A stretch of DNA of 64,000 nt from Priapulus caudatus (taxonomy: Eukaryota > Priapulida > Priapulimorpha > Priapulimorphida > Priapulidae). The notes under the pieces are model-generated. The model ran no database searches. It was given only the letters and a program-made list of their open reading frames with translations, and was not told the origin of the DNA. This document shows positions 24,001 through 38,300 of this stretch, in pieces. Made by a program: the position numbers and the translations under genes. The stretch is taken from contig NW_014577406.1 of NCBI RefSeq assembly GCF_000485595.1, forward strand, positions 293,948 through 357,947, in the 5' to 3' direction. The first letter of the stretch is position 1. Each line of letters begins with the position of its first letter.

Positions 24001-27000
24001 CACCCCGGAGATTTCTTTAAAAAGGGCGGGTGTTTTTCCCTCTACTCTGCGTCAATCTTGAATGTTCATAGAAAAACTTTATCGAAATCTGGGATCAAAA
24101 ATTCCTGAAATTCCGCCTATGTTTTGCAAAGCTCATTCAGGATTATTTAATTTTGAAATGTAAAAATATTGCCCCCTAGTTCCCCTCAATCACTGAACTC
24201 TACACTACGTAGTGTAGAATGGTTCGACAGTTCCACACGCTACACTAACGTCACTACGGTTGGAATGAGAGCTCACCTGAGATAGGGGGTACATTGAGCA
24301 GTATTCCGGATTTAGGGGGGGGTCTCCAAGGCAGGAAAAACCCGCAAAAAGCCCGCAAAAGGGGGTTCAGAAATTTCAGCAGTCCTGAGATAGGGGGGTG
24401 CTTTCAAAGGGAGGGAACGAGCATATGCGTACCCTGACTAACACTGAGTGGGGGGGGGGGGCCAGGCAAATTACATTCGATCACATATTTTTTTATCTAA
24501 TTTCACTCGACTAAGAAACCAAACACATTCTTATTCAATTTCATTCACACAGACAGACATGCACTACACGGTACACATAATCAGGTAACATGACAAAGAC
24601 AGGAAATCCAGAATTATAATTATGGTAATGATGGTATGGTTATTTTCAAGTTTCTTTTTTTTACTTCATTTCTTTTCATCTTTCAGCTTTCTTTTTACAT
24701 CGACTGAGCAAGTTCAGAACTTCAGAGAGAGTTTTTAGTTACTTTGAGTATGTTAAAAAAAACTTGTACTGGAATCTCTAGGAATGCCCGGAGCTTCTGG
24801 GCAAGGTTTTACTTTCGCTTTTCTCCTCCCCAGTCCACGGTACCCCTATGCATAGATCAATGCTGCCGCACATCCGCAAAGTTACAAGTGCCTAGAATCT
24901 AGTATATACAGTTTACATTGCTTCTAGATATCTAACTGAATAAAAATAGTCCACTTTCTACGTTAAGAAAAGTGACGAATTCAGTTAACAGCTTTGATTA
25001 CGTGCGTGTCAGGTGTCACTGGTCGTGCCCTCACTCCCCACGATAACCCCTGCGATATAAAAACTTATTGTTATGCGGTCATAAAAACTGCACTACTGTC
25101 TACATGCCCGCAATCGATTTCTTAGACTGTCGCGAGTTTTTGTTCGTGTGGCGAATCATGCGTTGAGGGAGTTCATGCAGAATGTATATGTGTATGTTTT
25201 GGATACCCCGTCTACGTTGAGGAACGGGTCGTATTATGCGCTCCCGTTTACAAGTCTGCCGTTGCGCTAACCGTAGTATTTCATCGTAATATGAGGGGAA
25301 AAAGTGCCGGTCAGGAGGACCGGGAGTTTCGTAGAGATGGTGGCCCGAGCAAAAACTTGGTGGGCTCGGGCACAGGCACTTGAAGCGTATCAACTGTAAA
25401 CACACGCCGCCGCCATTGCGCGTACACTGACACATAAATATATAGTATATATAAATATACACAGTATATATTAATATATACTGACACACTATATATTTTT
25501 GTGTCAGTGTACGCGCAATGGCGGCGGCGTGTGTTTACAGTTGATATGCTTCAAGTGCCTGTGGGCTCGGGCCTCCGGTTCGAACGCTGCCGGCGGCACA
25601 GGAGCGATTTTTTCTCGTATCTTCCAAAATTTTCGCTCTCGTAATTGTTGTTACCAGAGCGCTTTGAAAGCTGACGGGAGCGAAATCGCTCGCCGCTCCC
25701 GTGTATTTTTTTCGCTGGTAACAAGTATATGCAATTTAAAACATGTGGGTCAAACGGTTCTTGAGTTATCGTTGACCGTAGCCAAATGTTGACGGACGGA
25801 CGGATGTACGACGGACGACACCCCATGACAATAGCTCATCTTGACGATGTCAAGGCGAGCTAAAAACAGGGAATGGTCTGCTGTTGATGCTGCCTACCTT
25901 TGTTTCCACAATGGGTTTCTGCTGAGGAGGTGTTGGATGTACAGGTGGCGGCGAGCTAGCAATGGGTGTCAGAGGTGGCGGCCCTGGCACTGTAGCATAA
26001 CATAACGACGATGCGATGTATGTAGATGCAGTCACAAAGAATCACAGGAACGTACTCTTGTTAGTGCAACGGAAACGATGGTTGAGAATTGCAAGAGATA
26101 ATGTTGTAATCGTTGCAGACAGCGTACAGTAGTGCTATACGTCAGAACATATTCTACAGTTTAGAAATGATAAGCATAACAGTATGTAGCTAGTAGTGAC
26201 AGGCGACGACTGGTGGGAACGTACGCGGTGCCTTGTGCTGCTGCTGAGGTGGAGATTTGATCGGTGCAGGTACTGCTACTGCACTTGGCTTGCTGTTGGG
26301 TTGCGGGGGTAACTGGTGGGTAGCAGAGGGCTTCAGCTCTGGCTCTACCTCTGCTTCAACCTCTGGCAGCTTGCTGGCAGGTGGCGATGGAATCGACACC
26401 GGCACTGCAGTGTGAACTTCTGCAAGTGTGCAGACAATTAGAATTGTAGCCTAACAGTGCAATTCCATTATCAGTAGAGCATTATATTAGTAACAAACTG
26501 TGGTAAGCACACAGTCAAACCTGTGTTAGCGGACACCTCTATCGAACAGACACCTTTCTATAAAGGATACTCATGATGCTGAGTGGCAGTTGTATGGTGA
26601 ATCCACCTCTATCGAATGAATACTTGTCCTATGAGGGACACTTTGGTGCATTTCCCTTGAATGACCTGCACATACAGGTGTGACTTTAGCTGGAAAGTGG
26701 CAACTCTCAATAGTACCTGGCTCCACTACTGCTGCTGCTGCTGCTGGTGGTGGTGGTGGTGGTGGTGGTGGTGGTGGTGGTGGTGGTTGCTCATTTGTTG
26801 CTTCGGCTGCTGGAGGCAGAGGTACGGCTGGCTTGCTTGCAGCAGCCTGCAAGCATAAAAGCACTCGCTCAGCAAGTACTCAGAGAAGGTGTGTTCACGT
26901 CAGTTGTATACAACTATTAAATATGTGTTGTCTCGCGTGCATGCTTACCTGAGGCGCAGACTTCGCTTTCTTCTTAGCGGGAATCTCTGCAATAGTGTGA

Positions 27001-30000
27001 ATGTAAACTTCACTACAAAATATCACCTCACGTATCTAGCGTCACACAAACGCGAGTTCTGCATCCACACACTACACCTCGGATCGCTGAGTTAACAAAG
27101 TACATTATTACATTAAGTACTTTTTTTTTATTCGCTTGTTATATTTTACCCAATTATATCTCTACGCAGCATCTTCTACGAAGACCAAGGTATCACATAC
27201 GGAAAATACTGCACACAAGCATAATGATAATTTATTCATTTTTAGTGTGAGTGTACATCGAAATGTTCACATACACACAGCAATACATATAATACACTAG
27301 AACAACGATGACTGTAGAAGACATCACTACAAACTATTCAATGGAAAGCATCGTTAAACATCCTGACGTACAACAAAAAATGTAGTGCGTCGCAAATTGA
27401 TAGATGCGCCTCGTACCTGATTCGGAGTCACTACTCTCTGATGAGCTGGAAGAGGAGGAGCTGCTGCTGTCACTGTCAGAAGATGAAGAACTGCTTATGC
27501 TCACCTTGGCACTAGCTGGCGCCACCTGCTCCACCCCATTCTTATCTGTGACAAAGAAAACCCTCGTTTATTACCCTTTTTAGAACAAAACATATTGGTT
27601 TAAATTACACAATGGCATTTTTCTAAGACCATAGTCCATTTTTGAGAACTTTCCAGACGTGTAAAACATTATAAAATTCTAAGAATTCATGTTTCAACCC
27701 TGTGACAACACTAGTATCAACTAGAATTATGTTGTAATTTATAATACTGCACAAGACGCCAAGTATGTTTGTGACAAACTAAACATTGACTGGCATGAAA
27801 CCGACATGAGATTAATAGATCTGTGGAATAATTACCTTTCTTTTGTTTTTTCGTCGGTGCAAGCTTGCCCCCAACATCTTCCAACTGTTTCTGGATATCC
27901 TCTCGCTTCTTCTTCAAAGCATCCTCCTTTGTAGTTCCTGGTTTTTGAACTAACACAACATTAAATTAAAACATCAGACATGGATCATGGAAGCCACGGA
28001 AATGGAGACTAGAAACAGAAAACATTCCCCTCCTCCAATAGTAATAGATTTCTTCTACTCGAATTAGATGAATACGGACGGACCAATACATTCGATTACT
28101 AAAGGAAAGGTAATAGGATCCACGGAACATTTTCCCACGACAGCAAAAGTTTGGCTCAGTACTAGTAGCAACGATACACCAATAATTCGGCCCAAACACA
28201 GTGGTTTCATGACACTGATTGACAAAAGCTACCTGTCTATCATTCCAAGATGGATAAGTCTTCTCACACGTCAGTACCTTTAAGGGTTTAGAGTTAATAC
28301 AACCGCGTAGAGACAGTGACTGCATCACCTCACGATGCTGAAGAGCGCGTTTGTGCAACTCACCGTATTTCTTCGGCTTCTTCTTCAGCACAGACGACAC
28401 GTAGGCTTCCAGCTCCCGCAGCGTCGACGCCTTCAGAGTCTCAAAGTCGATCTCGATCTCGTCCGGGTTGGAGTCTCGCAACGACGGCTCCCGCGATTGG
28501 ATAATGTGCACGACTTTGCCGAGCTTGTCCCCTGCAAGGCAACCCAACAACAACCTTACCTCCGATACTCCCCCCTACTACCATTACCTTTACGCTACTA
28601 CTCACCCTGCATAGCAGCCACCGTTGTAGCTACGCCAGTCGGCAATAGCCAGCTCTGGTGTTGGCCGACCGGCATGCAGTTTTAAATAACATCCTTCCGA
28701 CCGGCACAAAAATGATTGAGTTTGTGTAAAATTACCTTCAAAATAGTGAGCATTCTACAAATAATCACAACTGATACATTTAGAATTAATTTAAAAAACA
28801 ACTCTGAGTTTAATCTCAACAATAATTATGCATAATATCATCATCTGATCACATCGTACAGCGCACAGTACATGCAGTATAGCTGGCTAAGCACCATGTT
28901 GCTATTATAATAATTTATGCATATCACGCAATCACCGACTGATATTAGCCGACACTAAAATTGTCCTGGCTACAACCCTGGTAACAGCCCATATATACTG
29001 TAACATATAGTATACAGTCTATATAGTAGTGTGTACAGCAGTGTAGATCCTTGGAAGGTAAGTGTGTGGGCTATCACACACAATGCATAGGTAATAGAGC
29101 TATTCGTCCGCGTGAGATAACCATGCTCCATTTGAATGCTATTGCTAGAGCAGTCACATTAAAACAGTTTGCACCAAGTAACCACCCAAACGGTCGATCT
29201 AGCGGCACTACTATACGAATGGCCCACAACAACACCGACTTGCTAGTTACTGCCCGACAATCACGCTAGAACGGTTAGGTCAACCTTTAGTTTTGTGACT
29301 AACCCGGCAATTTGTTGATGTCTAGACTCAGCTGTCTCTTCTCATCGTAGCTCATGGGTCGTGTCACACCCTCATCCTCCTCGCTATCACACGGAAGCTG
29401 AGCAGCAGCAGGGGGCACCACTGGCTTGTTTCCTTTCCCTGATGTTCTACACGAACAAAAGGCGATCGATCGTTAATGACCAACTCTTGTATTTACAGAT
29501 TCCTTCAAACACACCGATTTAATGCTTTCCAACAACAGAAATTGCAAAACTACACGATATGGAAATCTGTGGAACGTAATAATGAAGCCTAAGGTTTAGC
29601 TTAAAGGGCTGCGACGAGTAACACTAGGCGTCACAAATCGAGCGACTTAAACATAAAGACGCATCTGCTGGAAGCATGCTCACTTGTTGCCGCTAGCTCG
29701 GCGCTTCGGCGTTGCCTTCGCGGCTGGAGCCTTGCTGACCACCGGTGACACGGGCGTAGCAAGCGTGACCGCGGCAGTAGGAGCGACGACAGCCGGTGCT
29801 CGCCCTCTCCCCTTCCCCGTCTTCCCGGCCGGCTTAGCGACGGGAGCGAGGACAGCAGCAGGAGGGACGGGAGGAGGCAGGGGGGCTGGCATGGTCTCCA
29901 TGGGCTCATTGTCCCAGCCAGCAGCGACCGCGGCAACGGTAGCCTCGACGGAAGCCGACACTGATGCGGGCGTGACGGGCACCGGCTTAACAGGATGGGA

Positions 30001-33000
30001 AGCAACAAGGGCCTCTCCTGTACTCCTCCTCCTCCGCGTCTGCACTGCAGTAGGTTTCACCTCTGCCTGGACTGGCATGTGGGGCAACTCAATCTGAAAC
30101 AGAGACGAAGCTTGTGGAAGGGAGCAGAGACCAACTTAACAAATCGTCTTTTAGTTCCAGTACCAATCTAAAAACTTGATCTGAAATATAGGGCAAGCTC
30201 ATGCAATTGGCGAATACCGTCTCGTATGGAGTTAGGGAGGCGTTAGGGAGCCTGTCTTTTCAACTTTAAACCCCAGTATTTTTTATGACAGGTACACTAT
30301 ACCAAGTTCCCTATGTGTCTGCACCAGATATCCCACATACAGTGGCACAGGCTGGCACCCCCTGTGACCCACAACAATTTACTTGACTCTGCCAAAGATG
30401 TACACGTGTTCCCCCCTCCTAACAACTACCCGGGGGACCGACTAAAAAAGGAGGAACGTATGAATTACCGGCTCAATCTTCACAATAGGTCTCTCTTCCT
30501 TTACTTCAATCTTCTTCTCCTTGTGTTTGTGCTTTTTCTTCTTTTTGTCCTTCTTACTGGTGTGTGCAGACAGCTGAGCTAACTGCTCATGTACTGCCTT
30601 CAACTGTAAATAAATAGCAAGTGTTTAGCAGACAGGAGGGTTTTTTAATACAATTTATGATACAAAATACCAATGCATAAAATTACATAATACAAAATTA
30701 CAAAATACTATTTTTCTTGCTAGCCACAATAGGTAGCAGCACAGGAATGCCAAACTAATATACCTAATAACCGGTACGCAGCATATGTATGCAGGTTTAC
30801 ACGTACTATACCCGCTATGCATTATCACAGTGTTAACAATAGAATATACAAGGCACTATTACAAGCAGCACCTCCGGTATACATTGAGGAACAAGGTTTT
30901 GCAGGAACGGTAATATTTTAGGGAGCACCAAAGCAGCTCAGAAAGCCTAGAGCAGCACAAGGGTGGGCAGGCACCAGCACCAGCATAGGTATGCAGCGTT
31001 ATAGGTACGCAATATTAGAGATATGCATCAGCGTTACAAGTACGTTAATGACCTGCACTCACCTGTGACTGTAGCTCCTGCAGCCGGTGTTCCCTCTCGT
31101 CGTCACTATCCTCGCTGTCAGATGACGACGACGATGACGACATCACCTCAGGCTTCTCCTCCTCTGACTCATCATCTGACGGACCCTCCGGCATCTTAGC
31201 ATAAAACATCTCAAACACATCCTGCCGGAGGGGAAAATAATGTCAAATCAATTATGCACCGCCGACAAAAAATACACAACACCCTATATTACAGCAGCCT
31301 ATGTTTACCCCCTTGTTTAGCACCGGTGGAAAACACAATACCATCCATTATACTGCTGGGGAAATGATAGGCGATGTGGAAATTGTCTCCGGATAAACAA
31401 GCGACCATCACATTATACGCCAGGTGTGACAACATTGCTGAACATACCTGCAGCTTTCTCGCCATGGCGACAACATCGTGATCGGGAGGGTTATACTTGT
31501 AGCAGTTAGTGAATATCAGTCGAACGTTGCCTGCAAATTCGTCAGCTGTCTTGTACTCTTTGTTGTCAAGTTTTTGCTGCAAACGAATGTGTAACAATTT
31601 ATACGCGTGGTAAAAATTCCTGACCTATCTCTACAGAATGCAGTTCCACTAAACTACCACATGGAGAACTATGAATTTAGCTAGCTTCACTCGACACTAA
31701 TGAACTATTTAGTATTAACTAATAGTATTACGCCAGCAGCGCACGTGTATAATTCCTCTTAAACATTTCATATCCGTTCACCATCTTTCTTCTCTCATTG
31801 TATTCTGTGCTCCCACCCCTACTACTACTGACTACTGCTTTCCTCTATCTTCGAAATCAGAGACTACGCGCTTAGACGACGGAACCTAAACCCGCATCTA
31901 AGCTATGCAGTGACACTGGGACACACTTGCGCAAGCAATAGAGTAGGAAGAGATATTCCTTCCTGTGTATGCACATAAAGACATTCAGGTGAATAGAATA
32001 GCCTGACCGACTCATCAGCTCCACGCCAAAACCTTAAAATAAGACCCTAACTAATTTTAATTAATAATCAAAAACTCTTTTCAAATACTCATTGCTGTGA
32101 AAATCTTCACATTCTGTGCCAGATCCAGCATTGGCATTCGTTCACCACCAACTATTACTCACCTTGACTGTACCCAAGTCCATCGGGTGTTTGATTATGT
32201 CGTGGTAGTCATGGAGACAAAGCTGCTCAGCATCCACCGGCTTATAAAACGGCCACGCGTAACTCTGCAAGCAAAGTTCACGCGCGCAAATTACGTCAAA
32301 GCAGTTGCACATCATGTAATCAGGAGTAAATAATAAAGATTCTCTATATTATTCTTTTATACTATTATTATTATTCTCATTATTTCTTATTCTTCTTCTT
32401 CTCTTTCTGATTCTTCTTATTATTCTCTATATTATTATCTTATTATTCTCTATATTATTCTCTTATAATTCTCTATTATTCACTCCTGATGTAATGTATA
32501 CGTGTTAACAAGCAGACGTGGGCAACAAATTTGGCCAGCCCAGCATGAACAAATAGAGGAAGTCGATGCTCAAATAACATCATCACATAAATAATGTAAC
32601 TATTGTTACATAAACTGTTAACATCATCGTATAGATCTTCATAACTCGGGGATTCCTTGCAGTGGAAGAATATGATGCAAACTATCTCTAAGCTGTCTAC
32701 ACGTCGAGGTCTCCCGCTATATGCCATGCTCTAACGTTGAGGTGATGTCCAATACAACTACAGCAATTATACACAATGGTATGAAAAAAAACATAAATGA
32801 TTTGGGACTTACAGCGTGCTTCTTTGCCACCAGGTCCTTGACGATTTGGCTACAATATTTGAGCTGTTCAACAACTTTAACCTTTTTCCCCCTCTTTTGT
32901 TGCTTCTGCAATGGCGGACGATATGAAGGCATTATAGGCAACAGATCCCAGTGATGCAATAGTACATTTAAAAAATAATGCTGGGCAATGAAATGCTGCA

Positions 33001-35297
33001 GTTGACATTTCAGTGCACAAAATAGTTCAGTAACCAGACGTATAGCTCCATTAACCACTGTGTTTGTTTTGTTGTTTTCATTGCGCTTAGGTTGAATTAT
33101 CGATCACACTCGGGCCACTACATTCACCGGTTAACACGTTTATGTAACAAATTCACACAGCTCACAAGCAGCCATAGACACTAACGCGAGCTACTCATAA
33201 CTGCGCACATAACCTGTACCTCACCAAGCAGCAATATCCAAGGGGGTGTCGTTAACTCGCTCAGCTGGATAGCACAGCTACATACTCCAGTAACGATTAC
33301 TGTATACGCTGTATATTTCGCGGTGGTTTAATTTTCGCGAATTCTGTGAACGCGCCTCCAACCCGCGAAACTATATGTACGCGAAAAATATGGCGTATAC
33401 AGTACATTATGCAAATCTACAGAGCTCTACTCTAGACTCATATCCTTACGAGATTGTCATGAACTAACGTTGTGCCCGTGCGAGTAACTTAGCCCTCGTT
33501 GCGTACCTCCATGTGAACTTCCACTGGGGACTCTAGCAACTCCTTTGTGGGCTTCTTGATCTGACGGCCACTCTCACGTCGCGACGGCTGCTTTGGCGGC
33601 GAGGGGGCGCCACAGGACGGCGCGAACACAGGGTCTGCCTCGATCGCCGTGGTGGGCGTCGTCGTGTCCGCTTTCCGCTTCACTCCTTTCTTTGGCTGCA
33701 AAGAAACGTGCAGCGATCCCCTTCATTATGTATTTGCATTTCTACTCTGACACGATTACATTGAAATGGCACTCCGCAACAAAACAACACCCTACAAAAT
33801 ACCTTTTTTTTACTTCATTTGTGGAGTATAGGTCTGCAACAACTATTTTTCTTAGGTCTGTTAACAGGCTTCATCGAGCAAAGCTACTCACTCTATCACA
33901 GATAAGGTTTTTAAAGTAGATAAACCTAGCAACAAAAAGTCTACATACACCTACGGTGAGCATACTTGCAGTATGCAAATATCACAAAATGTTCTCATTG
34001 AGCCAGAATGTGCTCTGAACTAGAGGAATTTGAAACAACGTCCGACAGAGTTTTTCGGCGTATAGATACACATAAATTATGTTGAGCGAGGGGGGTACGC
34101 TAGCGCAAATAGTTCCTGGATAGATAACACTATATATTTGTTTGCTGATTGCATAAGTAATGTGGATAACATATTAACATGCGATTTAAACAAATTTCAA
34201 AATTTTGTACTAAACAAACATATAATAATGAATTACAACTGGTTTTATCATAGAAAAGAACTGTCATCGATCGCTCGGCTGTGTCCCGAATGTGTAAACA
34301 TCACTGTGGCACTACTTTCGTAAGACAAGTACTCTCGTTTAGATTTTGTGAAGAAATGTTATGAAAGTAACAATACAAATGAGGTGTAGTGAATTTTTAC
34401 AACATAGACAAGCTCACAGTAGGTATATCTATGCATTTTGCTGTGAGAACATGCCGTTTTAAACACCTTTCGAAACACCGAGAAGACGTAAGACCCATAG
34501 CTCAAGGGTATGTAACCCCTCACCTTGGTCAGGACTGGCTGTGCCTGGGTCATCACTGGTGTCTTCACGGTCGGGGGGGACGCAGATGCAGAAAGTTGAA
34601 GCATCTCGCCACCAGAGAGAGGCGCGTGTTTCCCGCCAGCGTGCGCGTGGCTGGCTCCCCTCGTTGGCGGACCATGCTTTCCACTCGCTGTAGTAGGGCC
34701 TTGGCTGACAACCGCTGCTGGTGGGACATGTTTCCCGCTCACTGCTGCAACTCCCGCTGCTGACGGACCATGTTTTCCACTCGGCGGAGCACTGCCCTGG
34801 GTGGCGCCCCCTGCGCTAGGACCGTGTTTCCCACTCACCAACACAGCACTGTGGGTGGCGCCACCTGCCGAGGGCCCATTCTTGCCGCTCGCCGAGGCAG
34901 GAACCGCGTGCTTTCCGCTCACGGCTGTGCCGGCGCCCGCTGCCAGGGGAGCCTGCTTGCTTCCGAGAACAACGTGGGCATGTTTACTGAGCATTGTCGC
35001 AGCACCCTGCTTGCTCCCCAGCATCACCTGGGGGTCGAAGCTGATACCAGCTCGCAGCATTGGGATCGGCCCAGATTTGCCAATGGGTGGCGCTGCTGTC
35101 GTCGCCGACTTCTCGGCGCCAGCATTGATCGTTTGCTTCGCAGAGCTGAGAGCGGTGGACTTGGCAGAGTGTGTCGCTGCACCCTTCGCAGGACTCACAA
35201 CCACTTGCAGCGGCCGCAGCGTGGGCGGTGTCGTCGGTGCGTCTGCCACGGAGGCAGTCAACTGCTGCTGCTCCTGCTGCTGCTGCTGCTGGTGCTG

Positions 35298-35339
<42 letters not shown>

Positions 35340-38300
35340 AGGGCAGTTCTGCAACAATGACATGCGAGTATTATGTAGCCGCCATTCTTTGCGCAAACCT
35401 CTAGCAAATCGTAAGGGTATACCGTTAATATCCTTATACCATAGTACAAAGATGAAATAACAGGAATGCAATGAATAATAAAAAGGCAAGTCTTAATGTG
35501 GAAACTCAGTATTCAATACAACAATTGTGCTGCAATCATTTGCTTGATTCTGTACCGGACCGATAGATAGATATTAATGTATGCAAGCTGTGCTCAATAG
35601 TTACACAGAGTTCTCTAAAGCTGCCACAGAAAGAAGCATTGTCTACCTGGGAAGCCCGGCATACACGCACCTGCGTTCTCGTTGCAGGCAGTGCCGCCGC
35701 AGTTGGCTCAGCATTTGCGTAAGACGCCGCAGCTTTGGGACCAGCCGTGGACAGACTTGGTGCACCCGGAGGCATCAGTACTACTGGACGACCTTTGCCC
35801 TTGCCACGACCCTTGGCTCCTTTCGGTGGTACAACGATCTCAGTCTCGTTGGGTGGCATCTGTGCTATCTTGGTTAGAAATAGCTTCTCGAGTGCCTGCC
35901 CCATCAAGACCACGTCCTAGAACATATCATGACAGCATATAAAAAAAGGTTAACTGATGGTAAAAGTTTTAGCCTTAGGACAATAAATGTTACAGACCGT
36001 AGAGCATGTAGGGATTAGTGAAATATGCAGCATAAACCAGGATCTGAAAACACATGGGTTTGCGATGCAGAAGAATGTATGCTCACAAGTTGCTAAAAAT
36101 TAAAAACTAATCTATGTTTTGAGGGATTAAAAATGCATCAATTTTTTATATTGTTACAACAAAACTAGGGATGAAATGAGACAGGATTACCTAAACTTTT
36201 ATTTTTTAATTAATTTATATATATATATCAGAAGTAGATAATAGGGAAGGAGTGTGACCTCAAACAAAAGGCAGCTACTAGCGACTCTAGCGCACTCTTG
36301 CTCCCTCGGCGATGCGGTGTGGCTCGCTAGTAGCTGCCTTTTGTTTCAAGTTAGGGGGTTTATACATTCGGTTTGCTGGCAACAGAATGGATAATCATGA
36401 AGTACGTTTTAGTCTGTATCTCCGGATTGCGGGTGTATACGAGGAAACGATTTCGCACGATGCTAGGCGAATGTACTGTGTACGATTTTAGCTCAAGTTG
36501 GTTGAGTTACACGTAGTAAATCGTAGGTATTCTAGGGCTAGTAAATGACGAACTTCCCTTGTTTATTGAAGTCGCACTCCTTCCCTATTATCTACTTCTG
36601 ATATATATTGTACAACCTTTTCATGTTGCATCTAATCTAGTACCTCCAACTATTTACAGTTGTAACAACTACACCAACATGCCCTACACAATGTTTGCCA
36701 TTGTGATTGGCACATGATTACAATTGCAGGTGGTGGGAAAGTCTTATGTGATAAAGTATAAAATTTATTCACTCGGATAGCTTCACAAAAAAACTTGACA
36801 GACATTTTATTAGCTTCTCAACAACAATGAAAGATAATGCAGAGATATATCGCACCTCGCCCGGCTTGTTGTACACGTAACAGTTGGTGAACATGGTGTT
36901 GAAATCCCTGATGCATTCTTCTGCACTGTAGTACCACCGGAATTCCAACCGCTTTTTGATTGTGCCCAAGTCCATTGGTTCTTTCGTGATTTTATGGTAA
37001 TCCTGAATACAGAAAAATATGTGTGATTTCTTTTGTCGATTACTTTATCCTGCTTCTCAACTCAGGTAACTCAGTGTAATTTTGCTCAAGCATGAATTTC
37101 AAGTAACAATAAACTCTAGATATTAAAGCAAGCATTTCTCGCATTTTATCTAACCGTTTTCATAATTTTTTGACCGTTCTGACAGTTACTGGCACACCTT
37201 GCGTAACACCAAGTGTATATAATAAGGCCAACGTGTCGAGAACACTCGCACATAAATCTTTTCAATAACATGTGCACAAATCGACATTTCAAATTAGATT
37301 TGTTTACATATGTCAACAAACTTAGCGTAGGATTTTTGCTCTCACGGGATGCCATCGACCAGTACGCTGTCTCTACATGTTACCTTTGTCTACATTTTGA
37401 GATGTGTATCAGTCTATAAATACTTGTGTCACGTAACTACGTGCACTTGTTTTTTGTGGGTCTATTTGAAAATGCCATTCTCACAAATCTCAAGATAGCA
37501 GATGCACGTTTGTTTTTCATTTATTGTTTTATAGCCTATAACAGCACAAACTTGTAATAATTTCTATGCTGAAGTAATCACTAATCAGTAATATGTATGC
37601 TGACAGGTGAGACTAAATTTGTCTTCATTTATTAATTTCTCAATTTATTTATTAAACGGTCGTTTTAAATTGGCAAGTAAGTTTCCTAAATTACGTAAAT
37701 AACTAAAACAAAATGTACATTTAATAAAATACTTGTATACTGCCATAAGATATACATAACCAGGGCGCGAAATTAGCACCGGCCCACCGGCATATTATTT
37801 GGAGGGCTGGCAACATTCCCAAAACACCGGCCCTCTGAGCCGGTGGTTTCAGCCATGTTAGCGAAAACCTACATTTTTATTTATATATAGCATTAATGAG
37901 CAAATCGCCTACAATACTGTTTCACCTGAAGGATATCACGCCATAATTTAAAATTTACAACAGTTTACAAATTTGAAATAAAGAATGCAAGAGTGAAACA
38001 TAACATTGTCATTGCCAAAAAAACTTCAGGTGTCATTCACGATCTGCATTATAGTCTGCTCAACAGCTAGTATGCGATGCCGCATGCTACAACATTTTTC
38101 AGACAAGCAAGAGTCAATAAAAGTCTCATCTTTATTTTTGATTAAAAAAATGGTGACAGATTATGGTGAGGGCTGGTAAAAAAAACTGCTGTTACCAGGC
38201 CTCTGAGCCAGTGTAAAAAAATCTTAATTTCATGCCCTGCATAACACAGTATAGATAAAAACTGTAAACATCACGGTCTCAGGACTACTTCATATTATGT

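Noticed and set aside
23818-24108. 96-codon plus-strand frame in the BET giant intron
   Set aside because: No familiar domain, no splice context, antisense to the gene and within repeat-dense sequence.
34770-35360. Long plus-strand open frames (up to 196 codons) at 34.4-35.4 kb
   Set aside because: They lie antisense to the GC-rich, repetitive BET exon. Their sequence is poly-Ala, poly-Leu or poly-Cys from the CAG run, with no domain.
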